Source: DASRDU01 sp035560235
Lineage (GTDB): Bacteria > Acidobacteriota > Blastocatellia > RBC074
Assembly (NCBI GenBank): GCA_035560235.1
Contig: DATMAG010000042.1
Coordinates: 1-40,234, forward strand
DNA: 40,234 nt
Direction: 5' to 3'
Shown: piece by piece, positions 33,175 to 40,234 of the stretch
How positions within the stretch are numbered: position 1 is the stretch's first letter
Layout of the letters: the number at the start of each line of letters is the position of its first letter
Notes under the pieces: generated by a model
The model's database searches: none
Told to the model about the DNA's origin: nothing
Seen by the model: the letters and a program-made list of their open reading frames with translations, nothing else
Program-made: the position numbers and the translations under genes

Positions 33175-34854
33175 TTACGAGCCGGCCTGAGCTGCCGTCT
33201 CGTCTTCAGTAGGGCGCGCGTTACCGCTTTCCTCTCTGTCTTCGCCAACTTCGTCGCGCAGCCGGTGTTCATACGCGGCCTTGATGAAACTCGTAAAGAG
33301 CGGATGCGGCGCGAGCGGCTTCGATTTCAGTTCGGGATGAAACTGGCAGCCGAGGAACCAGGGATGATCAGCGAGTTCGATGATCTCGATGAACTTGCCG
33401 TCCGGCGACTTGCCCGAAAAGATCAGCCCGTTTTCGGCCAGGCGGTCTTCAAAGGCGGGGTTGAATTCGTAGCGGTGACGGTGGCGTTCGGAAATCTGTT
33501 CCGCGCCGTAAATGGTATTCGCCAGCGAACCCGGTCGCAGGTTGCACGGGTAAGCCCCAAGGCGCATCGTGCCGCCCAGGTTTTCAACGCCGAGCAGGTC
33601 GCGCAGCTTGAAGATGACCGGCTGCGGCGTGTCCGGGTCGAATTCGGTTGAGTCGGCCAGTTCCAGCCCGGCGACGTGACGCGCATATTCAATCGAAGCG
33701 CATTGCATGCCGAGGCAGATGCCGAAGAACGGTTTCTTTTCGCGGCGCGCATAACCGATGGCGCGAATCATGCCGTTGATGCCGCGTTTGCCGAAACCGC
33801 CCGGGACCAGAATCGCGTCAACTTCGCGCAGCCGGTCTTCCCAGCGGTCGTCGGTCATCAGTTCCTCGCTTTCAATCCACTGAAACCTGACCTTGACGTT
33901 ATTGGCGAAGCCGCCGTGAATCAGCGCTTCGTTGAGGCTCTTGTACGAATCCTCAAGCTCGACGTATTTGCCGACGATGCCGATGGTGACTGACTCCTTC
34001 GCGCTGTGCATGCGCGTGACCAGGGCCTGCCACTGCCGCAGATCGGTGTCACCGAGCGGCAGCCGCAGCAGTTCGACGATCAGTTCATCAATGCCTTCAC
34101 GATTGAAGACCAGCGGGATTTCATAAACCGATTTCACATCGGGCGCGGTGATGACGGCTTCGGTCGGCACGTTGCAGAAGAGTGAGATCTTGGCCTTCAT
34201 CTCGCGCGGCAGATCGCGTTCGGTGCGGCAGATCAGAATGTCCGGCTGAATGCCGATGCCCAGCAGTTCCTTGACCGAATGCTGCGTCGGCTTGGTCTTG
34301 AGTTCACCCGAAGCCGCAATCCACGGCACCAGCGTCAGGTGGACGAAGATCGCGTTGTGCCGCCCGACTTCGTTGGCCATCTGGCGAATCGCTTCAAGGA
34401 AAGGCAGCGATTCGATGTCACCGACCGTGCCGCCGATTTCGACGATGACGACATCAACCGAGTCCGAGATGGCCTTGATGTTGTCCTTGATTTCGTTGGT
34501 GACGTGCGGAATGACCTGAATGGTCTTGCCCAGATAATCGCCCCGGCGTTCCTTTTCAATGACTGAAAGGTAAATGCGTCCGGTCGTCCAGTTGTTGGCT
34601 CTGGTCAGTTGTGCCCGCGTGAAGCGTTCGTAATGGCCGAGGTCCAGGTCGGTTTCCGCGCCGTCGTCAGTGACAAAGACTTCGCCGTGCTGAAAGGGCG
34701 ACATCGTGCCGGGATCAACGTTGATGTACGGATCGAACTTGAGCAGCGTGACCTTCAGCCCGCGCGCTTCGAGCAGTGCGCCGATGGTTGCCGCTGCGAT
34801 GCCCTTGCCCAGACCGCTTACAACACCGCCCGTCACAAAAATATATTTCGGCAT
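33175..34854 (-). CDS. pyrG: CTP synthase
   Basis: A 559-residue enzyme that aminates UTP to CTP with ATP and glutamine. The synthase domain starts MPKYIFVTGGVVSGLGKGIAAA, with FDPYINVDPGTMSPFQHGEVFVTDDGAETDLDLGHYERF and EIGGTVGDIESLPFLEA. The C-terminal class I glutamine amidotransferase has VPGGFGKRG, the nucleophile Cys in FGICLGMQ and the His-Pro-Glu triad part in GCQFHPELKSKP. A 20-residue Glu/Asp-rich tail follows. ATG 34854 has AGGAG 8 nt upstream; the open frame to 34992 is not used. It stands at the head of the minus-strand run but is separated from speD by the family B hairpin, so it is probably a separate transcription unit. Confidence 0.98.
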   Translation of the reverse strand: MPKYIFVTGGVVSGLGKGIAAATIGALLEARGLKVTLLKFDPYINVDPGTMSPFQHGEVFVTDDGAETDLDLGHYERFTRAQLTRANNWTTGRIYLSVIEKERRGDYLGKTIQVIPHVTNEIKDNIKAISDSVDVVIVEIGGTVGDIESLPFLEAIRQMANEVGRHNAIFVHLTLVPWIAASGELKTKPTQHSVKELLGIGIQPDILICRTERDLPREMKAKISLFCNVPTEAVITAPDVKSVYEIPLVFNREGIDELIVELLRLPLGDTDLRQWQALVTRMHSAKESVTIGIVGKYVELEDSYKSLNEALIHGGFANNVKVRFQWIESEELMTDDRWEDRLREVDAILVPGGFGKRGINGMIRAIGYARREKKPFFGICLGMQCASIEYARHVAGLELADSTEFDPDTPQPVIFKLRDLLGVENLGGTMRLGAYPCNLRPGSLANTIYGAEQISERHRHRYEFNPAFEDRLAENGLIFSGKSPDGKFIEIIELADHPWFLGCQFHPELKSKPLAPHPLFTSFIKAAYEHRLRDEVGEDREESGNARPTEDETAAQAGS

Positions 34855-35366
34855 GTCTGAAACTCCTGAGATGGTGAAGGAACTGATGGTTTGTCGTGGA
34901 CTGACAGACTTGTTGAGGTAGGAAACAGAGTAATCGCATTTGCGGGGAGCGTCAATGGAAGCCTTGCCGCAGCGAGCGCGAGGCCCGCTCATTCGGCCTC
35001 ACATCACAACAATCGGGAAGTTTCGTCACTCATTGAGGGAAGCTGCTTCACCCGGCGGGGAAGCGCCTTCCCTGAAAAAAAGAGCAAAGATTATTGTGGA
35101 ACAAAAGTCAGAACCGGCGTGAAACCAACACGAGAGACGGATTGCCTCACATAACATCGAAACCGGGAACCATCAGAGTCGCGTTTCCTCCCTGCCCCTT
35201 CCAGGCTCCGCGCCGCAGTTCCGATCTGATGAAATAATCCCGGACCACGACGTGCCCCCGCATTACTGACCCATTCCTCATCATTAAATAACTACCAGTG
35301 TATTCAGTGAACTACTACCGCAGTGCCTCGCAACTTTGACTAATTAACCGGAGGAGTTCAGAACGA
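34855..35366. other. Divergent intergenic region between pyrG and the beta-helix gene
   Basis: About 510 nt without a supported gene; several short overlapping frames lack start signals. It contains the pyrG leader and, near 35283-35345, an AT-richer stretch suited to a promoter for the + strand gene. CGGAGGAG (35349-35356) is that gene's ribosome site. Only a 6-bp hairpin (GGGAAG/CTTCCC near 35058-35072) is seen in the middle. Confidence 0.55.
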
Positions 35367-37154
35367 ATGTTTACTGACAACTCATTCACTGCGCGTGTGT
35401 GCAGTGCAGCTACCCTTATTCTGATTACTTTATTTCTGATTTGCACTGAATCGGCCTGGGCGGCCACGTACACGGTTGATGCGAAGGCTCAACCCGGTAA
35501 CACCACCTTCACGAGCCTCTCGTCGCTGCTCTCTTCAGTCACGCTGCGCGGCGGCGATGTTGTTAAGATCAAAGCCACCGGCATCTATCGTGACCGCATC
35601 AAATTCACCGCTCAGCATTCAGGCGAGCCGGGCAATCCGGTCATCGTTCTCTGCGAAGACTCAGCCCGAGCCGTCTGGGACGGCTCCTCAACCAATGTCA
35701 ATGACTACGGCTATCTCTGGTCGTTCTTTCCCGACAGCCACGACATCGAGGTGCGTCACCTTGAGATCCGTAACGTCCAGCCCGGCCCGGATGACAACAA
35801 TCGCGGCCTCCAGGTCAGAGGTCGCAACATCACGATCCGGGACTGTTACATTCACCACAATCCGAACGGGATCTTCACGACAGCCGAAGCCGTCAACACG
35901 CACATCGAGCAGTGCGAAGTGGCCTTCAACGGGACCGGGAGCGGTTACACGCACAACTTCTATGTGCAGGGGACGGGAACTTATGTGCGCTTCAACTACA
36001 TTCACGACGCGAACGGCGGGATGAATTACAAGGATCGCTCGCTCAATGACTCGAACGGAATTGCAGCGGAAGTCAGTTACAACTGGATCGAGAATGCGGC
36101 GAGCGGCGGGTATGAACTCGATTTCAGCGGGAGTTCGAGCGCGAACGGAGCGTTGCAGAACGTGGTGCTCGCGGGCAACATCATCATCAAATCGGGGAGC
36201 GGCAATCGCACGAAGGTGATCAGTTTCGGCAACGACAACCGGCAGGGGACGCTGCGGCTGAGCAACAACACCGTGATCGCGGCGAGTCCCGACAATGCGC
36301 TGATTGAACTGCTCGGGAGCGCGACGGCGCAGGTCTTCAACACGATCTACTATCGTGGCGAGCGGCTGACGCCGGACGGCAGTGGCAACGGAGTGACCGG
36401 GTCGAATAACTGGCTGATGACGAACACGAATGCGCCAGGGCTGGCCGGAACCATCTTCGGTCAGTGGCCGGGCTTTGTGGCGTATGACAAAAAGGATTTT
36501 CACCTTGAGAGCAGTTCTCCACTGCTGACCGCGGGTCTTGCCGCGCTGGCTGACGCGCTCGTGCCGCGTTACGAATACGTGCGCGATGCGAACTCGCAGC
36601 CGCGCGCTGATGGCGGGCTGGCCCTGGGCGCTTATGCGGCTGCGGGCGGAACTCCGACGCCTGTTCCAGCGCCGACGCCTGCGCCAGCACCTGCGCCTGC
36701 GCCGCTGCCGGTGAATCTGGCGGCGAACAAGGCCGTCACGGCTTCATCACTTTACGGGGCTGACTATTCGGCGGAGAAGGGAGTGGATGGCGCGGCGAGG
36801 ACGATCTGGCATTCGGCTGTGAATCTGCTGCAGCTCGAATACCTGCAGGTTGACCTCGGAGACGCAGCAGTGATTACGAAACTCGAGATTGCCTTTCGCA
36901 CCGATCAGGATCAGCCGAGCGCGCGCCGGAACTTTGCCGTCTATGCCTCGAATGATCCCGAATTCAAATCAGGCGTGGTCAGGCTGGCAGCACGCGGCAG
37001 CAGCCCGGTGGTCTTCGGGCAGACCTGGTCGGCGCTGGTCAGCGACACTCAGAAATATCGCTACGTGCGCGTCACCAAAACCGCGCTCGATTACGATGAG
37101 TACGGCGTGTCGTATTTCAACCTGGCTGAATTCCGGGTCATCGGTCGCCGGTGA
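35367..37154 (+). CDS. Secreted right-handed beta-helix protein with C-terminal F5/8-type (discoidin) domain
   Basis: A 595-residue secreted protein. The signal peptide covers about 1-32 (AATLILITLFLICTESAWA). Residues about 40-420 form a parallel beta-helix: VTLRGGDVVKIKATGIYRD, then rungs such as IEVRHLEIRNV, ITIRDCYIHHNPNGIF, THIEQCEVAFNG and VRFNYIHDANGG. This is the fold of polysaccharide lyases and related surface proteins. A Pro/Ala/Thr linker (about 430-450, PTPVPAPTPAPAPAPAP) leads to a discoidin-like carbohydrate-binding domain (NLAANKAVTASSLYGADYSAEKGVDG ... YRYVRVTKTA). It may bind or cleave a polysaccharide; no catalytic set can be named from the sequence. The next gene, an Oar-like receptor, is convergent. 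Confidence 0.88.
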   Translation: MFTDNSFTARVCSAATLILITLFLICTESAWAATYTVDAKAQPGNTTFTSLSSLLSSVTLRGGDVVKIKATGIYRDRIKFTAQHSGEPGNPVIVLCEDSARAVWDGSSTNVNDYGYLWSFFPDSHDIEVRHLEIRNVQPGPDDNNRGLQVRGRNITIRDCYIHHNPNGIFTTAEAVNTHIEQCEVAFNGTGSGYTHNFYVQGTGTYVRFNYIHDANGGMNYKDRSLNDSNGIAAEVSYNWIENAASGGYELDFSGSSSANGALQNVVLAGNIIIKSGSGNRTKVISFGNDNRQGTLRLSNNTVIAASPDNALIELLGSATAQVFNTIYYRGERLTPDGSGNGVTGSNNWLMTNTNAPGLAGTIFGQWPGFVAYDKKDFHLESSSPLLTAGLAALADALVPRYEYVRDANSQPRADGGLALGAYAAAGGTPTPVPAPTPAPAPAPAPLPVNLAANKAVTASSLYGADYSAEKGVDGAARTIWHSAVNLLQLEYLQVDLGDAAVITKLEIAFRTDQDQPSARRNFAVYASNDPEFKSGVVRLAARGSSPVVFGQTWSALVSDTQKYRYVRVTKTALDYDEYGVSYFNLAEFRVIGRR

Positions 37155-37173
37155 CAGAGTGGCAACGGCGTAA

Positions 37174-37230
37174 CCGTATCGCGCGTCAGCAGGCGATGTT
37201 TGGCAAATAACCCGCCTGCTGACGCCTGGT
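37174..37230. repeat. Hairpin repeat, family E copy 2 (between convergent genes)
   Basis: GTATCGCGCGTCAGCAGGCG and the inverse CGCCTGCTGACGCCTGGTAC enclose about 18 nt. The core is shared with the hairpin at 17951-18024. It lies 20 nt after the beta-helix gene and 7 nt from the receptor stop, well placed as a two-way terminator. Confidence 0.82.
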
Positions 37231-37236
37231 ACTGCT

Positions 37237-40234
37237 TCAGAACGAGAGGCGCAGCGACATCTGAATCGTCCGCGGCCCGGCCTGATCCACAGTCTGCGTG
37301 CTGGTGATGCGGCCAAAGGCCGATGACTGAATGTTGAGCGTGCCGGGGACATTGGGATTGAGATGATTGAAGAGATTCGCAAACGCCGCCTCGTAACGCA
37401 GCTTCAATCTTTCGGTGATTGCAAACTGCTTGCCGAGCGTCATTGAAAACACTTCAGTCCCAGGCCCGCGCAGAATGCCGACTCCGGCGTTGCCGAAGCG
37501 CCCGATGTTGTTTGCCGGACGCACGAAGGCGCTCTTGTCGAAGTATGCGTCAATCGTCGGATTGCTCAGATTGCCATTGCCGATGCGGTCGGGCCGCTGC
37601 GTCGTCGTCACGCCGCGCACCAGCACGCCTGTGCCTGACGGGTCGGTGCCGGTGAAGGTCGGCGTCAGATACGGCCCGGTCTGCAGCAGCAGGATGCCGT
37701 TGATCTGCCAGCCGCCGACTGCCAGATTGGCCACATCGTTGATGCCGCTCAGGAATTTCCTGCCGTGACCAATCGGCAGTTCCCACAGGAAAGTGCTGAG
37801 GAAACGGTGCCGCCGCGTGAAGGCGACATCGCCGTAATCAGCCGCGATGTTGAAAATGTTGAGCGTCGTCGGCCCGTTTTCAGCCGCGAAGCCGCCCGGC
37901 GCGGGGCCGCCCGCATTCGAGAGATTCTTGGCCAGCGTGTACGAATTCTGGAAGCTGACGCCATTGCTGAAGCGGCGCGAGAGTTCAATGGTGAAGGCGT
38001 GGTACTTCGCGCTCGGCCCGTTGTCGCGCGTCAGCACGGCGTTGAAGTTCGGATAGGGCCGCGTGGCTTTGACCGCATCGTAACCGACTGTGTTGGGGCG
38101 CACCTGATTGAGGTCGGGACTGTAGATCAGATTGCGCGTCTTCGAGCCGGTGTAGGTCAGGCGCAGGCCCGTGTTCCACCACAGTTCGCGCTCGACTGTC
38201 AGGTTCCACTGAATCGAATAGGGATCGGTCAGATCGGTCTGATTGGCGCGGCGGAAATCAGGGATGCCGCCTGAACCGGCGGTCGTGCCTGCCGGAAAGG
38301 CGTTGGGCAGCTGCAGTCTGAACTGCCCGTTACTGACGCTGTTCGGATAGACCGGGGCGTTGCTCGTCGCAATGCCCGCGAGCGAATAGAGGACTGACCC
38401 GAGCACTGTGATCGTGTAAACGCCCACGCCGCCGCGCACGACTGTCCTGTTATTGCTGAACGGACGGTACGCAAAGCCGAAGCGCGGATTCCAGTCGTTC
38501 TTGTCCGTCTTGCGCAGTGTTTCAGGCAGTCCGGCCTCCTTCGCCAGAATGATCGGCGTGCTGCCAATGTCGACGCGGAAGGACGGCGCGACCTGAGCCA
38601 GCCCCTTCTCGTTCTGTACTACCACGCGCCCGCCTTTGGTGAAGCGGTCGAAGTTCGTCAGCTGATTCGTCTCGTCATCAAACGGCGGATGCAGTTCGTA
38701 CCGCAGCCCGTAATTGATCGTCAGCTTCTGCGAGATGCGGAAGTCATCCTGAAAATAGAACGCATAGTGATAAGCAAACGGCCTTACGTCCGGGCCGTTG
38801 GCCGCATAGGTCGTGTACGACGGCAGGCCGAGCAGAAAATCAGCAAATGCGTTGCCGGTGTACTGACCCGTAAATGCGTACTCGCCGAAATCATCGCCCG
38901 CGAAGAAGCTCAGGTAATCGCGGAATTTCAGAGTCTGAAAATCAGCTCCGCCCTTGTAAGTATGGCGGCCCGTCGTCCAGGTCAGGCTGTCATTGAACTG
39001 AATGGTTTTGTTTTCGGTCGTGTGCGGGCGACCGGTGCTGTTGGTGGAAATAAACGAACCATCGCTGAAGAAGAAGTTCGGAATGCCGCCGAGCTGCGGC
39101 GGTTTCGGCAGCCCGGTCAGTCCGATCTGCTGTGTGATCTGCGCGCCCTGTGTGGCGAGCGGATAAGCCTGGATGGTGTTGTTGATTGTGTATCCGGCGC
39201 GAAATTCATTGATCAGGCTCGGACGGATGATCCAGTTGTATGATCCGGCCAGATTGCGCACTTCGGTGAGCGCAGAATACTCGCCGAATTTCGTGTTGTA
39301 GCTGCCGCCGCCATCGGTTCCGGCGGTCTGCACGTTCTTGTGCGTGTAGCGGGCGAAGGCCTTGTGCCGGTCGTTGAAGTAATGATCGCCGCGCAGATCC
39401 CAGCCGTTGACCGTATACTTGTTCGACACGCTCGTGACGAAGTTGGGCCGGTTGATGGCCGCGCCGGTCGCCTGGTTCTGCCGTTCATACAGCAGTTGCA
39501 GCACCTTCGCCGCCGCCGGATTGACCGGGATCTGATTGTTCGCATACGTGCCGCCGGTAAACGGGTTTTTGATCGGAGTGGTGATGCTTGAAAGATCACC
39601 GTTCCTGAAGGCATCGGGCGGCACGATCTGATTGAGCGTCACCGGATCGCCGCGCCGCACGCCTTCGTAATCGAAGAAGAAGAAGGTGCGATTGCGCGCA
39701 TCATAAAGTTTCGGGATGCTGAGCGGTCCGCTGAACGCGCCGCCGAAGCTGTTGGCGTGGCCCGGAAAGTAACGGCGTTTGCCATTGACGACCGGGCCGA
39801 ACGGATTGGTCGCATTGAGCCGGTTGTTCTGATGAAACCAGAACGCCGTGCCGTGATAATCGTTCGACCCGCTTTTTGAGATCGTCGTCAGGTCACTGAC
39901 CTGGCCGAATTCGGCATTGTTGTTGATCGAACTGACCTTGAATTCAGCGATGCCTTCAACTGAAGGGAAGAGGTCTCGCACGGCGCTGCCGCCGCGCACG
40001 CTTTGCGTCGAGATGCCATCAATCGAATAGGAGGTCGTGTAAGGCTGGCCGCCTGCGACCGAGATGTTGCCGCTGCGATCCTGCTGGACGCCGGGCGCGA
40101 GCGTGGCGACGACAATCGGACTCGGCGAAGTCGTGGCGCGGAAGTTGAGCGCGAGTTCGCTGATTTCGCGGCCCGACTTGGAATCGGCAATCGTCGGCGT
40201 CTCGGTCGTGATGGCGCTTTGCGCGACCACATCA
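37237..40234 (-). CDS. Oar-like TonB-dependent outer-membrane receptor, 5' truncated
   Basis: About 999 residues are visible; the frame stays open to the window edge, so the signal peptide and the usual N-terminal carboxypeptidase-regulatory-like domain are missing. The visible N-terminus is the plug (SGREISELALNFRATT, PYTTSYSIDGISTQSVRGG, ITKSGSNDYHGTAFWF-like motif). The barrel follows, with features of the Acidobacteriota Oar family: WFHQNNRLNATNPFG, FFFDYEGVRRG, FAFLLGLPSYTTY-like segments, GLRYELHPPFDDETN and the last strand TIQMSLRLSF, ending in the aromatic residue needed for barrel assembly. These receptors import large ligands such as glycans or peptides. The adjacent beta-helix/discoidin gene suggests polysaccharide use, but it is on the other strand, so this is only a hint. 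Confidence 0.93.
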   Translation of the reverse strand, partial: DVVAQSAITTETPTIADSKSGREISELALNFRATTSPSPIVVATLAPGVQQDRSGNISVAGGQPYTTSYSIDGISTQSVRGGSAVRDLFPSVEGIAEFKVSSINNNAEFGQVSDLTTISKSGSNDYHGTAFWFHQNNRLNATNPFGPVVNGKRRYFPGHANSFGGAFSGPLSIPKLYDARNRTFFFFDYEGVRRGDPVTLNQIVPPDAFRNGDLSSITTPIKNPFTGGTYANNQIPVNPAAAKVLQLLYERQNQATGAAINRPNFVTSVSNKYTVNGWDLRGDHYFNDRHKAFARYTHKNVQTAGTDGGGSYNTKFGEYSALTEVRNLAGSYNWIIRPSLINEFRAGYTINNTIQAYPLATQGAQITQQIGLTGLPKPPQLGGIPNFFFSDGSFISTNSTGRPHTTENKTIQFNDSLTWTTGRHTYKGGADFQTLKFRDYLSFFAGDDFGEYAFTGQYTGNAFADFLLGLPSYTTYAANGPDVRPFAYHYAFYFQDDFRISQKLTINYGLRYELHPPFDDETNQLTNFDRFTKGGRVVVQNEKGLAQVAPSFRVDIGSTPIILAKEAGLPETLRKTDKNDWNPRFGFAYRPFSNNRTVVRGGVGVYTITVLGSVLYSLAGIATSNAPVYPNSVSNGQFRLQLPNAFPAGTTAGSGGIPDFRRANQTDLTDPYSIQWNLTVERELWWNTGLRLTYTGSKTRNLIYSPDLNQVRPNTVGYDAVKATRPYPNFNAVLTRDNGPSAKYHAFTIELSRRFSNGVSFQNSYTLAKNLSNAGGPAPGGFAAENGPTTLNIFNIAADYGDVAFTRRHRFLSTFLWELPIGHGRKFLSGINDVANLAVGGWQINGILLLQTGPYLTPTFTGTDPSGTGVLVRGVTTTQRPDRIGNGNLSNPTIDAYFDKSAFVRPANNIGRFGNAGVGILRGPGTEVFSMTLGKQFAITERLKLRYEAAFANLFNHLNPNVPGTLNIQSSAFGRITSTQTVDQAGPRTIQMSLRLSF

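Noticed and set aside
35688..36503. 271-aa open frame on the minus strand
   Set aside because: Antisense to the beta-helix gene; no motif and no ribosome site.

Overview
The window looks like chromosomal DNA of an Acidobacteriota bacterium, probably of the Blastocatellia type. This is inferred from gene content, not from a marker gene. The supporting genes are a huge Oar-like TonB-dependent receptor, a VPS10/Asp-box protein, a Tat-exported Gfo/Idh/MocA oxidoreductase, a tetraheme cytochrome of the photosynthetic-reaction-centre cytochrome type, kdsB (hence a Gram-negative envelope) and many two-component and sigma-54 parts. The DNA is GC-rich. I see no tRNA, rRNA, CRISPR array, transposase or phage gene.

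Layout. 1-6444: the 3' end of a secreted Asp-box/VPS10 protein, a group II truncated haemoglobin and a Tat-dependent oxidoreductase on the + strand. These converge, through a large hairpin, on a two-gene minus-strand unit (secreted PHP-domain protein and a conserved exported protein). 6445-7050 has no gene. 7051-12137 (minus strand): SulP transporter, kdsB, and a redox unit of a membrane-anchored Cys-containing protein, a ferric-reductase-like/Rieske membrane protein and two tiny membrane proteins joined by ATGA overlaps. 12444-15916 (+): polA, probably leaderless, followed by an overlapping pair of an unknown gene and an HNH endonuclease. 16147-21341 (+): a hybrid histidine kinase, an NtrC-type sigma-54 activator, then an excellent sigma-54 promoter in front of a stand-alone ClpB-D2-like AAA+ ATPase and a CsbD stress protein. 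21475-25870: a proline-rich micro-protein, an M48 peptidase and a hemerythrin on the minus strand, an MscS channel behind a second sigma-54 promoter, and the tetraheme cytochrome. 26082-34854 (minus strand): pyrG, then speD, a DUF4178 zinc-ribbon membrane protein, a small membrane protein, DUF350, a membrane-fused aminopropyltransferase, an inserted DUF433/DUF5615 toxin-antitoxin-like pair and a Tat/lipoprotein-type FAD oxidoreductase. 35367-40234: a secreted beta-helix/discoidin protein convergent with the TonB-dependent receptor.

Three things stand out. First, the speD-DUF4178-DUF350-aminopropyltransferase-FAD oxidoreductase set looks like one membrane-associated, polyamine-linked system. 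Second, the kinase and NtrC-type regulator sit beside two sigma-54 promoters (19895 and 23959), suggesting a local envelope or protein-stress regulon. Third, many intergenic gaps contain long hairpins that fall into several sequence families; at least three families recur within the window, often right after stop codons or between convergent genes.
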